64,000 bases of DNA from Trileptium ribeirensis (taxonomy: Eukaryota; Nematoda; Enoplea; Enoplida; Thoracostomopsidae): contig JASANE010028382.1 of NCBI GenBank assembly GCA_030248225.1, forward strand, positions 49,861-113,860, read 5' to 3'. The first letter of the stretch is position 1, and each line of letters begins with the position of its first letter. The notes under the pieces were generated by a model that worked only from the letters and a program-made list of their open reading frames with translations, was not told where the DNA came from and searched no databases. The position numbers were made by a program, and so were the translations under genes. This document shows, piece by piece, positions 23,601 through 36,449 of the stretch.

Positions 23601-25649
23601 GAAAATACTATAGAACAAAATGCTATTACACTAAGCACAATACTAAATAAAATTTCTCAATTGACAGTTCAGCCGGACGCTCCGTCCGTTTGTCACGCAG
23701 AGCCTAAGCTCCATATTTGTCACATTAGGACTAGCTAAACTATAAAAAGGTACCATAGTAGACGTACATGGGTTTTTATTCGCTTTTGGTTAAACTTCAA
23801 CGGTATGTTAGGTACCCCAAAGCTTAATAAGTTCCAACGAAGGTAGAGACACACACGTAACAGGCAGGAACTTGAATATGACTTGAACAGGAAAATCTCT
23901 ATCATACATGCTCAAGGTCCGAACTCCCGGGGAGGAAAGACGCAGGGTGCTCGAGTGAGGGTGGGGCTTCCGCCTCCCCGAGATCCGCGGGTCGCTCGGG
24001 CAGGGCTCGGTGCGTTCGGCGCCTATGGTTCGACATGGCGTCGCTGGAGGTGGGTGTAGGGTCCGGCGAATCAGGAGATAATCCTTGTATGATCTAGATA
24101 TTTGATGATGATTTTACACATCATTGCAATCAAAATTTAAAACTGTAACGAGTTCAATCGTAAGTAGTACTTTCCATTTCGAATTAAGAGTTACACGGCG
24201 GCTTCATCTTGTTCCCCTTGCATTATGTATTGTAACAATTTTAAACAAAGTTTTTTTCCGGTAAACATAGGTTTCTAAAAATTTCGGCTCTACTACGCCC
24301 CTTGGCCTGCCCCTGCCCAGCGCGCCCTCTCTTTCTCAACGGGAGCCATTTACCCGCCAGCCCTAAGTTGATGGACTTTGGACACCTATGCTTTTATACG
24401 TCACCAAATGCGTGATTCTTCTTCCGGTGCGTACGCAAAGATTGTCATTTTATCCAAGTCACGAACTGATTAGCCCAGAAATTTGCGTTCACATTTTTCC
24501 ATTGGTATTTCCATTTTTATGAACGCGAATATGGGCTCTGCGATGTACGAATGGAATTTGGATTCGCGCACATTTGTTCATTTCGCATCTCCGTTCGCGT
24601 TCATCAAATAACATTCTGAATCAGACAGCAATGTTCGCGGTCTACTTGTGTATTATAGCTTACGGGGAAAACGCGATTGGTAATCGCGTTTTCAATTTAT
24701 GCGGTCAGTAAAACCTTAAATCACAAAACAGTGACAGCGAACAGCGCCTACGTGTTGTTCCGTCGCAAATATTGCACGCGTACATAATGTAAAATCGTGA
24801 TTGGTTCGCGTTCATCGCTTTTACGATCGTGAACTGACTTGTCAAAAGAACAACCCAAGTATACACACCTAAAGTGGACTCACGCAAAAGTGAATAACAG
24901 TGTGACATAAGAGTTAAAAGATCAGCCAAATCTGAATGTGACGTATGGTCTTGCTGTGATCCTATTGCTTCGCACGGACATTGAGAATTCTTTCTTCCAC
25001 AAAGAAGGAAATCATGATAGGTCTAAAAAGATGTCATACTCTATATGTACAAACGTTTATATAGAGTGGAGAAACAGCATTGCCGTAACGAAATCTTGAG
25101 CGTTTACCATCAATATTCAGCCGATGCCCAAGCATTAATTTGAAATATCCTATATCCTTCGATGCTGATTTGGGGCTATGCGTCTAAAATTTCCTAAATT
25201 CTCTGACAGAATGGTAAACTTTCCTGATTTCCCTTACACGGTGGTACCCAGGTTTTTGTGTGTATCACTTCTGAGAACCCAGACATCTAGTATGAGTGAA
25301 CTCGAGCATAGCAACTGTCCCGTGGCTGCCAGTAAATTCTTTAGTCTTATTGGCTATTTCAGGTATAGATGTGTACCTGACATTCTGGAAGAATGTTGGT
25401 GATTGTAACACCCACAAGAATACGGTGTATATAGGCCGAAACTCGACCAACTCATGGTAAAATGTTGGAAAGAATAGTCATCGTATGAACGAAACATACG
25501 ATATTTTATAAAAAAATCTCTTGGTTAAACTGTATAAGAACATTGTTAGTTTAAATTTGAAAAATTTGAAAGGACAGGTAACGTATAATTACTTTTAGAA
25601 GCATCTAATACGTGCACCAGCTTTTGCTTATTGTTAGATCGTAACAGGA
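20614..25649. other. Intergenic; GC-rich islet, one strong hairpin, no supported gene
   Basis: No family-level coding match. A 132-codon + frame at 22,041-22,439 overlaps a minus-strand frame (22,176-about 22,388) that reads DYHVIPYDRRYSLKG and looks more protein-like, but neither is recognised. A GC-rich islet lies at about 23,925-24,070. A perfect hairpin lies at 24,667-24,693. These are treated in the findings. Confidence 0.4.
24667..24693. repeat. Perfect 12 bp hairpin with 3 nt loop
   Basis: GAAAACGCGATT, loop GGT, then AATCGCGTTTTC. Related TTCGCGTTCATC words occur at about 24,590 and 24,799, so the hairpin may be the centre of a palindromic non-autonomous element. Confidence 0.7.
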
Positions 25650-25858
25650 ATGTCGTCATATTCAGTTAAATGTGAAGATGCAGACTGCGCAACAAGCGAT
25701 GCTTTTGTCGAACGCTATCGAGCGACGGTAGCTGCCGGACTTTGGTCACTCGGACTGGTCATTGGAAATCAGCTTGGATTGATCAACCGGTTGGTGCAAC
25801 TCGATAGCAAACCAGCAAGTTCGCAAGAAATTGCTGATAATCTTGGGTTGAAGGAACG
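25650..25858 (+). CDS. SAM-methyltransferase-like gene, first coding exon (winged-helix part)
   Basis: The exon starts MSSYSVKCEDADC and encodes FVERYRATVAAGLWSLGLVI then SSQEIADNLGLKER. It ends inside an arginine codon at a good donor (AACG|GTAAGG). This is the start of the Rv2258c-like methyltransferase family, in which an N-terminal winged-helix domain (L..L..GL....SAEIA...GL.ERYVREWL) precedes a class I SAM-dependent methyltransferase domain. I infer the family from this pattern together with the exons at 37,010 and 38,300. The substrate is unknown. The exon that should continue with YVREWLG and the rest of the winged helix was not found in the 11 kb before the next exon, which is filled with repeats. 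Confidence 0.75.
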
Positions 25859-25922
25859 GTAAGGTGATATTTAGGTCTACAATGCAACACCCATCACTCT
25901 GGTCTGTACTGTAGTGTACTCT

Positions 25923-26229
25923 ATGCAAGAGTAAACTTAAGATGCGCCCCCAATCATCCTCTTTTGACACCATGTACAAAAAGTTGTTAGAGAACAAAAC
26001 TCGGATTTGAATAGCCGTATCCGACTTCGACATTTTTCTGTTCCATACCGCCATACGGCCATGCCATTCGGCCCCTCTACTTTTACACAAATGTGTTCGT
26101 GAATGTTTTCAAATTATAATGTATAAAATATGAAACGTAATAATTTCTGTTCTTTAATGCAAAAAATGAAATTTGTGTTCAGTGAACAAAAAGGATGGTA
26201 AGGGGCGCAGCTTAAGTTTACTCATGCAT
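25923..26229. mobile_element. MITE with about 44 bp terminal inverted repeats, in methyltransferase intron
   Basis: The left end reads ATGCAAGAGTAAACTTAAGA then TGCGCCCCCAATCATCCT. The right end read inward is ATGCATGAGTAAACTTAAGC then TGCGCCCCTTACCATCCT. Length is about 307 bp and there is no coding sequence. A third, isolated end of the same type lies at 26,862-26,905. Confidence 0.7.
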
Positions 26230-26861
26230 TATATGTAGTTATATCTATGTTGAGATAGATGGACTAATTACAAAATCTTATATTTCATTTGAGGTTTAAA
26301 CTATATCAATATATGTTTGCGTCGCCAGTTAACGCAAATATTAATTGAAGTATGTACGCTATGGAAAATGTGAATATGTCTTCAAGAGTACACTTTTGAC
26401 ATCTTTTATTCATGTACTGTTTCCGTTTTTGGGTGTAATTGGGGTTTGGGCGAAAAATGAAAGACCACCACTGAAACGTGATAGCTCGAGCGCGATAGTT
26501 TTCAGATTAACGTTTACCATTGCACAAGAAATCAAGCGTATCAGTAGATCAAGTATCTTCCAAACGAACGGAATGTTTTTGAGAGTAGTTTCGTTTCACC
26601 TGTATAATACAATACGCAGTCGTGTAAGATGCGCTCTGGAGAAGGTATCCAGATAAAAATTAGCATTTCAAGAGGGGTATAGCTATGAAACGCGGAACCA
26701 TAGAACAGAAAATCCAAAGCTTTTTAACTTATTACAGTTTCAACTCTGTAGTTATGGCTTTTGTATAGTAGCGTTAAGCCTTAGCGCCCGAAATTTTCAA
26801 AAATTCGAAGCCCATACATTTCAGGAAAATATACAGTTTCTGTATTAAATCAATTGTAATT
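26230..26861. other. Intron sequence, nothing recognised
   Basis: A 103-codon + frame at 26,345-26,656 begins MKYVRYGKCEYV. I tested it as the missing methyltransferase exon, but it lacks the expected motifs. Confidence 0.4.
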
Positions 26862-27189
26862 ATGCATGCGTAAACTTGAGTTGCACCCCCTGTTATCCCT
26901 TCTGTCATTAGGGATTGGCGATTGACTCTGCGATGGGCTAATTGACCAATATTCTTGGACAGCGAATCTACCATTTTCACCTTTTCCTGACTTGGCACAG
27001 AGTAGACAAAACTCTCCGATTCTAAGTACGAACTATTATTTGGTTCGTCGTCACTAGATTCTAATCTTGCCCCACTCCTACTTCTCAAATTATATTCAGC
27101 CGTATTTGTAGGCAAACCCTGAAGTTTCAGAAAACTGCACGATTGAATGCAACGATCAAAGTTCACCAGACTCGGCTGTGAAGAACCGA
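26862..27189 (-). pseudogene. Start of LTR-retrotransposon internal ORF (gag-like), truncated
   Basis: A minus-strand frame runs from the primer-binding site at 27,190 leftward. It is hydrophilic and Ser-rich (TAEYNLRSRSGARLESSDDE, later KVKMVDSLSKNIGQLAHRRV). Its place immediately after an LTR and a tRNA primer site makes it the 5' part of the retrotransposon coding region. There is no zinc knuckle or pol domain. Around 26,862-26,905 the frame runs into a sequence shared with the ends of the MITE at 25,923-26,229, so the element seems broken there. Confidence 0.5.
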
Positions 27190-27207
27190 ATCTCGGTGGG
27201 ACCTCCA
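27190..27207 (-). promoter_or_regulatory. tRNA-Gln primer-binding site of an LTR retrotransposon
   Basis: On the minus strand TGGAGGTCCCACCGAGAT is complementary to the 3' end of animal tRNA-Gln (...ATCTCGGTGGGACCT plus CCA). It lies two bases after the LTR terminus GTTACA. It would prime minus-strand DNA synthesis. Confidence 0.8.
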
Positions 27208-27209
27208 AA

Positions 27210-28343
27210 TGTAACGAAGAACAATCGAACGCTAGGGGTTTAAGTAAAATTCAACACTCTGGATTTTTGGGAATGTCTGACTGTCGTTACGAATAGCAAT
27301 GAACTCTGATGCTTAATTCAATGTGCAGCTTAAACCAAATGAATATCTCAAAGTGCTCGAACTCTACTATCAGCCTGAACTCTAGGCTATAATAGTATCA
27401 CTCTCTATGCGTGTATACACAAATAATTCCACTCTACTTATTCTCAGCAAAAGAAATAAACACAGTTTCAATACGGGTAAGTACTTTAATTATACTGCGG
27501 TTCAAAACAAATAATTCCAGTTGAAATGATGAGCAAAGTACACACGTACAATATTCCCAACACAAAATTCACCAACTGACCAATCAGTAAAATCTCCAAA
27601 CACAAAAGAGAAAAATATTTGTTAAAATATCGCAAAGGTGAGCACATGCTCTTTAATACTCATCATCATGCCGCAACGTCTCTATCTTTACTTCTTCACA
27701 CAATATCTTTATGTCGCCTTAATACCCACGAGCGCGTGACTATCCACAATAATCGCCAAATACTAGGATGATGAGATGCTGCTGCGCAAGTAACCGATAA
27801 GCAGGCACGCCTCTGTGCGGTAAACCAAACGAACTAAAGTCCAAACTCTTTAAAGGTTCCAACGAGCAGAATTAACCTGGTAATACCACCACAAATCCAC
27901 ACCAGAACATAAGACTGACTTACGATAACCGCAGAAGTAATCGCTAGAGAATGTCCAACCAAAAAACTCTAAACTGTAGCGCAATAACTAAAGAATAAGA
28001 CTGACGAACAACTGAAGTGAGGCTAAGCAACAACTGTCTATCTCTCTGACGATACAACAAGAATGAGGCTAAGCAACACCTGTCTATCTCTCTGACGATA
28101 CAACAAGAATGAGGCTAAGCAACAACTGTCTATCTCTTTGACGATACAACAAGAATAAGGCCTCGAGCAGAACGAGTGCAGGTTTAAATACTCTAAGCTT
28201 CGACTAAGTAAAAATGTTATCTCCAAGCAATTTTTGAAACCCATGTAACATTTTAAAGAATATATCGAAGAAAAGCTGAAGCTATTATTAGGAAGATGTT
28301 TTGACTTAACCCGCCCTAATAGCAACGAAAGTGTATTAGCACA
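27210..28343 (-). mobile_element. Long terminal repeat (5' LTR, minus orientation); outer border tentative
   Basis: The inner border is certain: ...CGTTACA next to the primer site. On the minus strand a TATTTAAA box lies at 28,183-28,190, followed by CACTCGTTCTGCTCGAG as a possible start region. A 46 bp unit is repeated three times just downstream (28,019-28,156). I place the outer end at TGTGCTAATACAC (28,343) because it gives TGT...ACA termini, but no second LTR is present to confirm this. Confidence 0.55.
28019..28156. repeat. Tandem repeat, 3 copies of 46 bp inside the LTR
   Basis: GAGGCTAAGCAACAACTGTC TATCTCTCTGACGATACAACAAGAAT repeats at 28,019, 28,065 and 28,111 with two substitutions. 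It lies between the LTR TATA box and the primer site. Confidence 0.9.
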
Positions 28344-31300
28344 ACGATGAACCTTACGGAGCCAAACCGAACCAGACTCAAAACAACTGGGGAGTAATAT
28401 TATTTTTGAACAATAACAACATATTCCTAAGGAATAAGTTTAAAATGCCAACCCAAATTAAATTCCAACCGACGACCCCTAATTTATTCGATTAGCTCTA
28501 CAAACTTTGAAAAATACACAGACCTTCATTAATACACAAGCAAAGTAAACTAAAGTAAATGTGTCTTGGTCAAAAAATGTACATAAATACACACACATAA
28601 CAATGTTCTTTGTTGAAATATCACAAAAGTGCTCACGCGAGCTAACAAATTCCGAGAAATCAAGTATATACAGATCTATATTTCGTAAATATGTATGTCA
28701 TGTTATATATGTATCTTAAGAAAACGACGAGCTCCATATATATATAAAAATTCCCACTGAATATTAATCGATCACCTTTCAGTGTAAGGACATTTCTTAG
28801 ACTTGAAATTAAGGCATTTACAACAACATCAGTTCGAACGAAGTTAAGTAAGCTACTTATAGTATATAATCTAGCGGTGATAGCGGTGTATTTGTCGGGG
28901 TTATAAATAATTTTATAGCAAAATTTAAGAGTACATAATGAAGTTAAAAACATGATACCAGTGCTCTGAATGTGGCATGGAGAAGTATAGATAGTAAATA
29001 TATTTTTATGTATTTAGACGTATATACAGGAATACTATATAGTTAGTCCCGTAGGATCTTATAGAAGTGACATGCTACATTACTATTAACACCGCCAAAG
29101 AGCCTACCATGTGCTTGCTATGTGATAAGAGAAAAACAACCATACCGATATATCATCCATTCTATATCAGCAACCTTCCGTCGGCGTCAAGGTGCTGAAT
29201 TCCGAGTGACGAAGATGTAATTTAGGTCTGTCGTCACTATGGTTTAACACTTTGCAATTAGGGAATTAAGCTTTCCTAGGCCTAGTTAAATCAATTGCAA
29301 AACAGAGTAACATATAAAACCGCAATAGCAACAAACGATCTATAGCTACGCGGATTCCGAATTACCCTCGAAAGGAGATCATACATCGAGCAGTCGTTGA
29401 GATGTTACCATTTTCATATTAGCTGAAGAGCACCGTGATTTGAAACTTCAGAACGTGCTATCGCGTGAATCCGTTGGTCCAGTAAAAAGTTGAGTTGCAC
29501 AAGCCTCAAAAACCCAGAAGCGGATGAGGTTATAATTCACCACCCTGGCTAACGAGAATTTCTCGCTGCGCCGGTTTCCCGCACTAATTAGAATTCAGTA
29601 AACTTACACTGACTTAGATTTCAATTGCACGATACGGTATATATTATTAAGAACAGCGACGAAGAATATATACATAATTAGATAAACTCCATGTAGTATA
29701 GCAGCAGTCTTTGATGTAGCGTGTGATGTTCGAACCAAATAATTTAAGTGAATTTATTAATAAGAGATCTTAATACTAACACAAGACTATAATGCCCATA
29801 ACCGTGTCCGTGTCCAAAAACTCTTATAGTATAGTACCATTATACGAAGAAAATTTCTAGTAAAAATTATTGCCGGTATATATAAGTACATACTTAGCCG
29901 CAACTATATCAACTCATATATAATTAGAAAAGTAATGACGAGATAAATACATATATTTTTGCAACGCAAAACGGTCCGGTTATCACACACAGTTAGAGCA
30001 GATTCCATTATAAAGCATTGAGAATTATATAACATATACGTAGTCAAAATTTGCTAACAAATAGTCAAAGCAACTTCTGTTCTATACACGTAATTCCATA
30101 CAATTTCATTGCACGATTTCCAAATGAGCACGCTTATAACATTGCATGTGTAACATCAATACTCATGTATAAGTTTTTTACTATAGCGTTCTGAAGAAGT
30201 GATTTATACTATTCTATTCCATCTATTCAAACTTTAGAAAAAATCCATTAATGCAGAATAAAGTAAACTCCACAAATATGTTGTACGCAATCATAGCGCA
30301 GTCACAACAAAGAACATAAAATGGCTTTTTTACTACTGTAAAACGAAAATTTTTTTACTGATCTAAAGAGCAGGTTCACAATCAACATAAGTATAGTGTA
30401 TCGTTTATTCGGCCAAGAAATGAGCAATAAAAACTGAAACCGCCCAATGACTATGTAAATCACAACCACAGTGCTAACAAGTTATTGCTAGACTGAGACT
30501 GAGATTGATCAAAGCTTATTAAACTTGAAACAAGTAAATCTTCAAGCAAACAAACATGAATCTTAGGCAAATTCCTTCAACATAAGCTTCACGAAACAAT
30601 TTTTTTATAAATAAAAAAACATGTATACTATACGTAAATTATTCCATTAACAACAGATTGATAGTACATATATAGCAAGTCTATGAAGGCCGATAATAAA
30701 AATTGTCTAAGTTTCCGTTTATAACGTCGTGAAATTACCTTCACCAGGAGCTGTTGAAGTTCAATTACTTTACTTTGATTAAAAAATAGCCATTTAATTT
30801 ACATTCTATAGCGGCCACCATTTTTATAACTCGATCGTTTTTTAAGACTGATCCTATTATAACCTTGGAGTATTATAGCTGCTTAGCCTTTTGGCAACCG
30901 TAAGAGTGTAGTAGTGATCGTACAAACATTCGCAGTTCTCAGTGAGCCGAAAGTCGGACTCAACACCACTGCAGCAGCACAACACCATATTTTTTTAAAA
31001 AATTAAACGGGATTAGCGCGATAAATTGCATAGCTTTTCTAGCCTTCCGAGTTAATTCTTTCAGCTTAAAAGTAAATTTCAAATATTCTCTAAAAATATA
31101 TCATTTCGAAATGGGTTTGGCACGTGTGGATGTTTTTGTTACATTTTTAGGTGAATTCAGGGTATTTTGTGCAGCACTACTCAGCATTCATTCATTAAAA
31201 AAATTAGTCTACACCTTATTGCGAAACTTTGGTTATTTTGACAACCCAACGGTCTCAGCGAAGCATCTGGTTGTCTTTCAATATACATTGACGGTATAAT

Positions 31301-33887
31301 ATGAAGCGAACCTGTTGACCATCATTAGACTGAGCAGATATACAAGATCTTTGGTTCCCTAGGCAAAGTTATTCAGTCATAACCAGCATAACTGAACGTG
31401 TATATATATTCGTTAAATTACTAGTAATTATGGTACTATGCCACGATTTGTCGCAAAATCACCAGCTGCAGATAGAATAACTCGTCAGCAGATGATCGCT
31501 CGAATAATATCGAATTTGCTACAATTACAAGTATTGCTATTAGAGTTTATCTAAGCATAGAACTAAATCATTTCGTATGACGCAATTGCTATATATCTCT
31601 CTAGTGCTGAACGTTTTAGTTCCTTAGGCAAAACGCCGCTCCAAAGAAAAACAAAGATTGTAGTGTTATAATGTCTTGACGCAATATACGAAATATATTC
31701 ATCATAAGACTATGTCGTTAAGCAGCTAAAGTGAACCCTAGGCCTGTTTACGAAAACCTTAGTAGTTGCATTTATGGCAGAAGTATGACTGTTTCAAGAT
31801 CTGTTTTAAAATTTTATCAATATGATAATCGAATACAGAAATACGTTCACAAAAACCTAACGCACCAATGTTAGCTTATAAACTAATGGTACCGACGTTC
31901 GTTTGCGTTTACTCTCGGTCATAACCGAATGCAAAAATTCGTTCTACAATACAAAAACGTTTTAACGTTCGTTTTATGCTGTTATTTTGCGAGACTGTAT
32001 TTATTAACCTTACAAAAATGTTCTGATCTCAAATGAGAATTTTCTATTGCTACAAAATTGAATTTTGACCGATTTATTACGCAAAAAAATGGCACAATAA
32101 AAGGGGCGAGTACCAATATAGAACTTTTATAAAACCAGGAAATTGTAGGTATAATATGTGACGCCTTTACTTAGGATAAGAATGTTAAATTTGGTTGGAT
32201 TCATTATATATCAGTTTTGACAAAATTAGGCGCAGGCAACACCCCCATGACCATAGCTAAAAACATATCCAGGGTATAAATATGTCATACCAATAGTGGA
32301 GTTTCCTATTGCGGCCAAAATTACCGAAATCAAGGTTAACTAAACACATAACTCCCGCGAGGTCATAAAGGTCGGGTCAGTGTCAAGCTAAGTGTCTAAG
32401 CTATATGTATCCCATGCCGTTGTCAATATGCTAAGCGTGAGGCCGGGGCTTGCTTTTGGCTAAGAACCTTCTGTGAAGCATATATTATGCCTAAAACCAA
32501 GTCGGGGTCAAAGTCCAAAACATGATCAGACCTAATCACCTATGAAATTACGTTTGAATATAATTGGTAAAATAATAAAAAAACAGCATCGCAAGTTGCA
32601 CGATATAAAGTCAGTGCACACTAGCTGCAAAAATGACAAACGGCCGCACTGGCAACATTAAGAAAAGAGTGAGCTCAACCGTTAGCAAGCTTTAACTCGA
32701 GAAACGCGTAGACATAACAGGGGCGGCATAGTTTAACACAGATTACTGTAAGTTATCTGAGCCTGCCGAATACAATGTTGCGAATGCTAGTTCTAACGTG
32801 ATTATTACAAGAAAACAACCAAAATCTTGTTGTGACTAAAAGGACATTATAATAAAACACAAGATGAACATTTGATTACAATTTATTATTAAAACTGGGT
32901 ATTTTTCGCGGCCGGTGATCCTTGTCGAATTAAACTATTTATTAGTTTGTACATTTTTGTTGAATAAAAAAATAAAAGGCCTAATGTAAAAAAACGCATG
33001 TACTCAGTCATCAGGGGATTCGGCTTACTCACAGGATACAGTCGCGACGTTTCGTCAGCAGCAAGATTCGGTGTTTCGTTTTTATTAACCTACACTCATC
33101 TATGCATCAAAGAAACATCAGAAAGCAATATTCCAGCTGCGATAATACCACCACACCTTAGCAATCCAAAAGTGCAACACACACTACACGTACGATATGT
33201 TAGTCTCGAAAGTTAAATGTTTTTTACCACCATTATGATTACGCTTATTAGCAAGGATCATTGTGTTTCCCCTGTTTATATCAGAATACCACGAGTTTTC
33301 GGCAGCGAAGACACTAAGGCAAATATCAAAGACTTTGCTGCAGTCATAACAAGTGTCGTTATTTTTGATAGAGGCACATAGTACACATGGCATTTCAAAT
33401 AGAATAAGCCCGGCTCATCGAATTAATTTAGATTTATTGGGTTACTCGAACAGTTAAAACAAAATACAAAACTAATCCATTTGTAAATAGTGCTCTTCCT
33501 ATTGGATTATTAATCATATGTTCTATGATACCACATATTGGTCCGTCAAAGGAAACGCATTTATGATATGAATGAGTAACTAATGATCTATAAATGTAGT
33601 CAGTACGTACATACAAGCTTTCTCACGTTTTTTAACAATGATAAGAAGTTATGCCGCCGATTTTTTTTTATAAAATGAGACTGATAGCTTAAAACACAGT
33701 ACAATAATACTCACATTCCTGGTTGGACCTGGCGTCGAGTTATATCCGGCACCGTAATCCAAAAAAAAATAATTCCAAGATCAACAGATATCATCAGTGC
33801 AATGGTCCAGGTGATAGCTAAAATCAACAGGGATATATAATTTATCAATCAACCTAACCGAGCGGATCATGTTCTTTACAGGACAGT
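28344..33887. other. AT-rich intron or intergenic sequence, no gene
   Basis: Long AT-rich stretch without coding similarity. The only notable item is a U2 snRNA-like fragment at 30,879-30,916. If the methyltransferase gene is continuous, this is intronic. Confidence 0.4.
30879..30916 (+). pseudogene. Possible U2 snRNA-derived fragment
   Basis: GCTGCTTAGCCTTTTGGCAA CCGTAAGAGTGTAGTA resembles the U2 5' end (GCTTCTCGGCCTTTTGGCTA AGATCAAGTGTAGTA) with one base more between the two blocks. The branch-site-pairing region itself is not preserved downstream, so it would be a short relic. Chance similarity is possible. Confidence 0.25.
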
Positions 33888-34545
33888 AGCTGTAGGCGAA
33901 TCTATAATTATATTATAACTGTAATCAAAGAGCACGAGTCGTCACTTGCGTTTAATAAGTCGTCATAAATGTGGCTGAGTCGACAATTTTAAGATGCTTG
34001 TGGTTAATGTTATTTACATAAAAAATTTTTTTATCTAGCCGAACACTAGCCGTAGTCGAATCTATAATTGTTTTATAACTGTAATCAAAGAGCTTGAGTC
34101 GTCACTTGCGTTTAATAAGTCGTCATAAATGTGGCTGAGTCGACAATTTTAAGATGCTTGTGGTTAATGTTATTTACATAAAAAATTTTTTTATCTAGCC
34201 GAACACTAGCCGTAGTCGAATCTATAATTGTTTTATAACTGTAATCAAAGAGCTTGAGTCGTCACTTGCGTTTAAAGAGTGTCATAAATGTGGCTGAGTC
34301 GACAATTTTAAGATGCTTGTGGTTAATGTTATTCACATAAAAAATTTATCTAGACGGACAATAGCTGTAGGCGACTCTATAATTATTTTATAACTGTAAT
34401 CAAAGAGCTTGAATCATCACTTGCGCTTAAAGAGTGTCATAAATGTGACTGAGTCGACAATTTTAAGATGCTTACGGTTAATGTTATTTATATAAAAATT
34501 TTTTTTATATAGCCACATAGTAGCCGTAGTCGAATCTATAATTAA
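33888..34545. repeat. Tandem array, about 4 copies of a 160 bp unit
   Basis: Units begin AGC(T/C)GTAG(G/T)CGAATCTATA at 33,888, 34,048, 34,208, 34,363 and (partial) 34,522. They share GAGTCGACAATTTTAAGATG. The first three are nearly identical and the fourth is diverged and shorter (155-159 bp). Confidence 0.93.
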
Positions 34546-35620
34546 AAATTGTATTTAATTACATAGTTTTTGCTGTTACAGGTTTTTGCTAGTATACAAA
34601 CATAACTAGTATCTCACATCCGAAGGTGAAATGTATCAAGCTTGGTTTTATTTATGCTGTTATTTTCTAAAACTATCTGTAAGCAGGGCACGCTGTGTTT
34701 AAAGCATATACTACCCTAAAACCTCTAAAACCCTGCCTTATTCAAAATCCTATAATTTCGTAGACCCTAAACCGATTGAAAACAACTGAAATGCATTAAG
34801 TATTCATGTTGGTCTCTAGATACTCAAACCGTCGTATCCAATGTGGCAAATAACTATATACAGACCATGTTTGGGCTTTGGACCAAAATACTCAAGTCAG
34901 ACAGTATTCTGGAAATCCATTGACCCTAAGTCTATTGAATACCTCTGAAAAGTTAGGAAATTTTCGTGCTGGGCTCCAGATAACCAAACTATTGTACTCA
35001 GCACTCATAAAGATATATACCATTTTTGGTGCTCTGTACGCGATACACGACCAAAGAAATGAAAACACACTACATTTCGGAGATCGGGTTTGTCGACCTT
35101 AAAACTCTTGAAACCCCATTAAAACTATACTATAGTCAAGTTGGACTTAAGGTAGTAACGCATCCGGCGTGCTTGATAACCCAATAGGCACTCATTGTAA
35201 AAACACGCAATAACGTGCCGAAATTTGAAAAATCTATATATCTGGCAAACGGTCAACGTATCATATTCGGCCTCACAACGGCCCAGAGAATGCTCCCAGA
35301 AAAAAGTCGTGGTCAGAGTTGTAGCTCTGGATGAGCCGATTCAGTCGTTTTTCAATGCGACGCCTGTGTCGGGAGATATGGGCTGCGAAACACTGGTACT
35401 TGCAAGGCCAGATTTGGCAAAGAACGCTTGGCAACCTGTTATTTTGCTATGACCGTGAAAATGGAATTCGATTTGCTCGCGTTTAACTAAAGGGCACATT
35501 TTCATTACTTTTGCTATCAAACAAAAAATTATCCAAACAAATCACCTGACGATGAGTTATGAATGACAAAAGCTGACAAATAAAAGAAATTTTCGCGATT
35601 TTCGACAAGCGCACTAAAGT
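34546..35620. repeat. Dispersed repeat copy A (related to 51.7 and 52.1 kb)
   Basis: ATCTGGCAAACGGTCAAC, AGATATGGGCTGCGAAACACTG, CCAGATTTGGCAAAGAACGC, CGATGAGTTATGAATGACA and neighbouring words recur in the same order at 51,700-51,990 and partly at 52,070-52,420. The copies are old (many substitutions and indels) and none has a credible reading frame. The element type is unknown. Confidence 0.6.
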
Positions 35621-36449
35621 GGAAACCTCTTCGCTTCCCCAGCTCAGTTTGAATAATATATTACTGTTGAAAAGAATTTTATTTTACAGTGTACGTAGTG
35701 GTAAAATGCGCTCTTCGGTTAATAAACACGATATCTATAGCCTCGAATTTACCTAGAATAAGGATAGTTCGGCATCTCAGGTCGGTTTTAAATACGTGCT
35801 TGGGAGGTCATGCACATTTACGGGGGTAACTGTGCTGTTCTATTGTGGGATTTGGGGGGGCTTGAACACCATTGCGTGTACTGTACTGCTTATTTGGGGG
35901 AGACTCGGGATACCGGTGCCGTGGCCTTGTCTAGCAAGCTTAGCTGTGGATAAGCAAAGGGAAGTTTTTATGCCTGATTATTCATCCTTGTGAGGTTAAG
36001 AACGGAGTAAACAAGCAGCACAACGGAACAAAAGTTTGTCGACGTTCCAATAAACGCATGTAACAATCTCTAATTGTTACATGTCGACAGTAGCAAAATG
36101 AAAATTTATCTAAAAATTTAACATAATGTTTTAAATATATCCAGCTATAAAATGGAGTGCTTCAAACTATGTCAAGAATTTCAATTAATTTTACAGTTGT
36201 TGATTGTAGCAGTGTTTTTCGTTGTTATTTTCAAACATAATTGATTTTCACGAAATATATTTGTACACTCTTAACAAAAACTGGATGCCTAATATATCAA
36301 ATATTGGCTCAAAATGACCTTTTGAACATTAATTTGAAAAGTGTCGACTGTGCGATGTGTGGACATGCAAGCTTACGTTATATACAGATATTTGTGTATT
36401 TAAGTAATACACATTTGTCTACTATATAAATGTTTTGGGTTTTTCTCGG
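35621..36449. other. Intergenic or intronic, nothing recognised
   Basis: No supported feature. Confidence 0.4.

Noticed and set aside
26345..26656. Missing methyltransferase exon (KYVRYGKCEYV...)
   Set aside because: Only the first residues resemble YVREWLG; the rest lacks family motifs and no splice sites fit.
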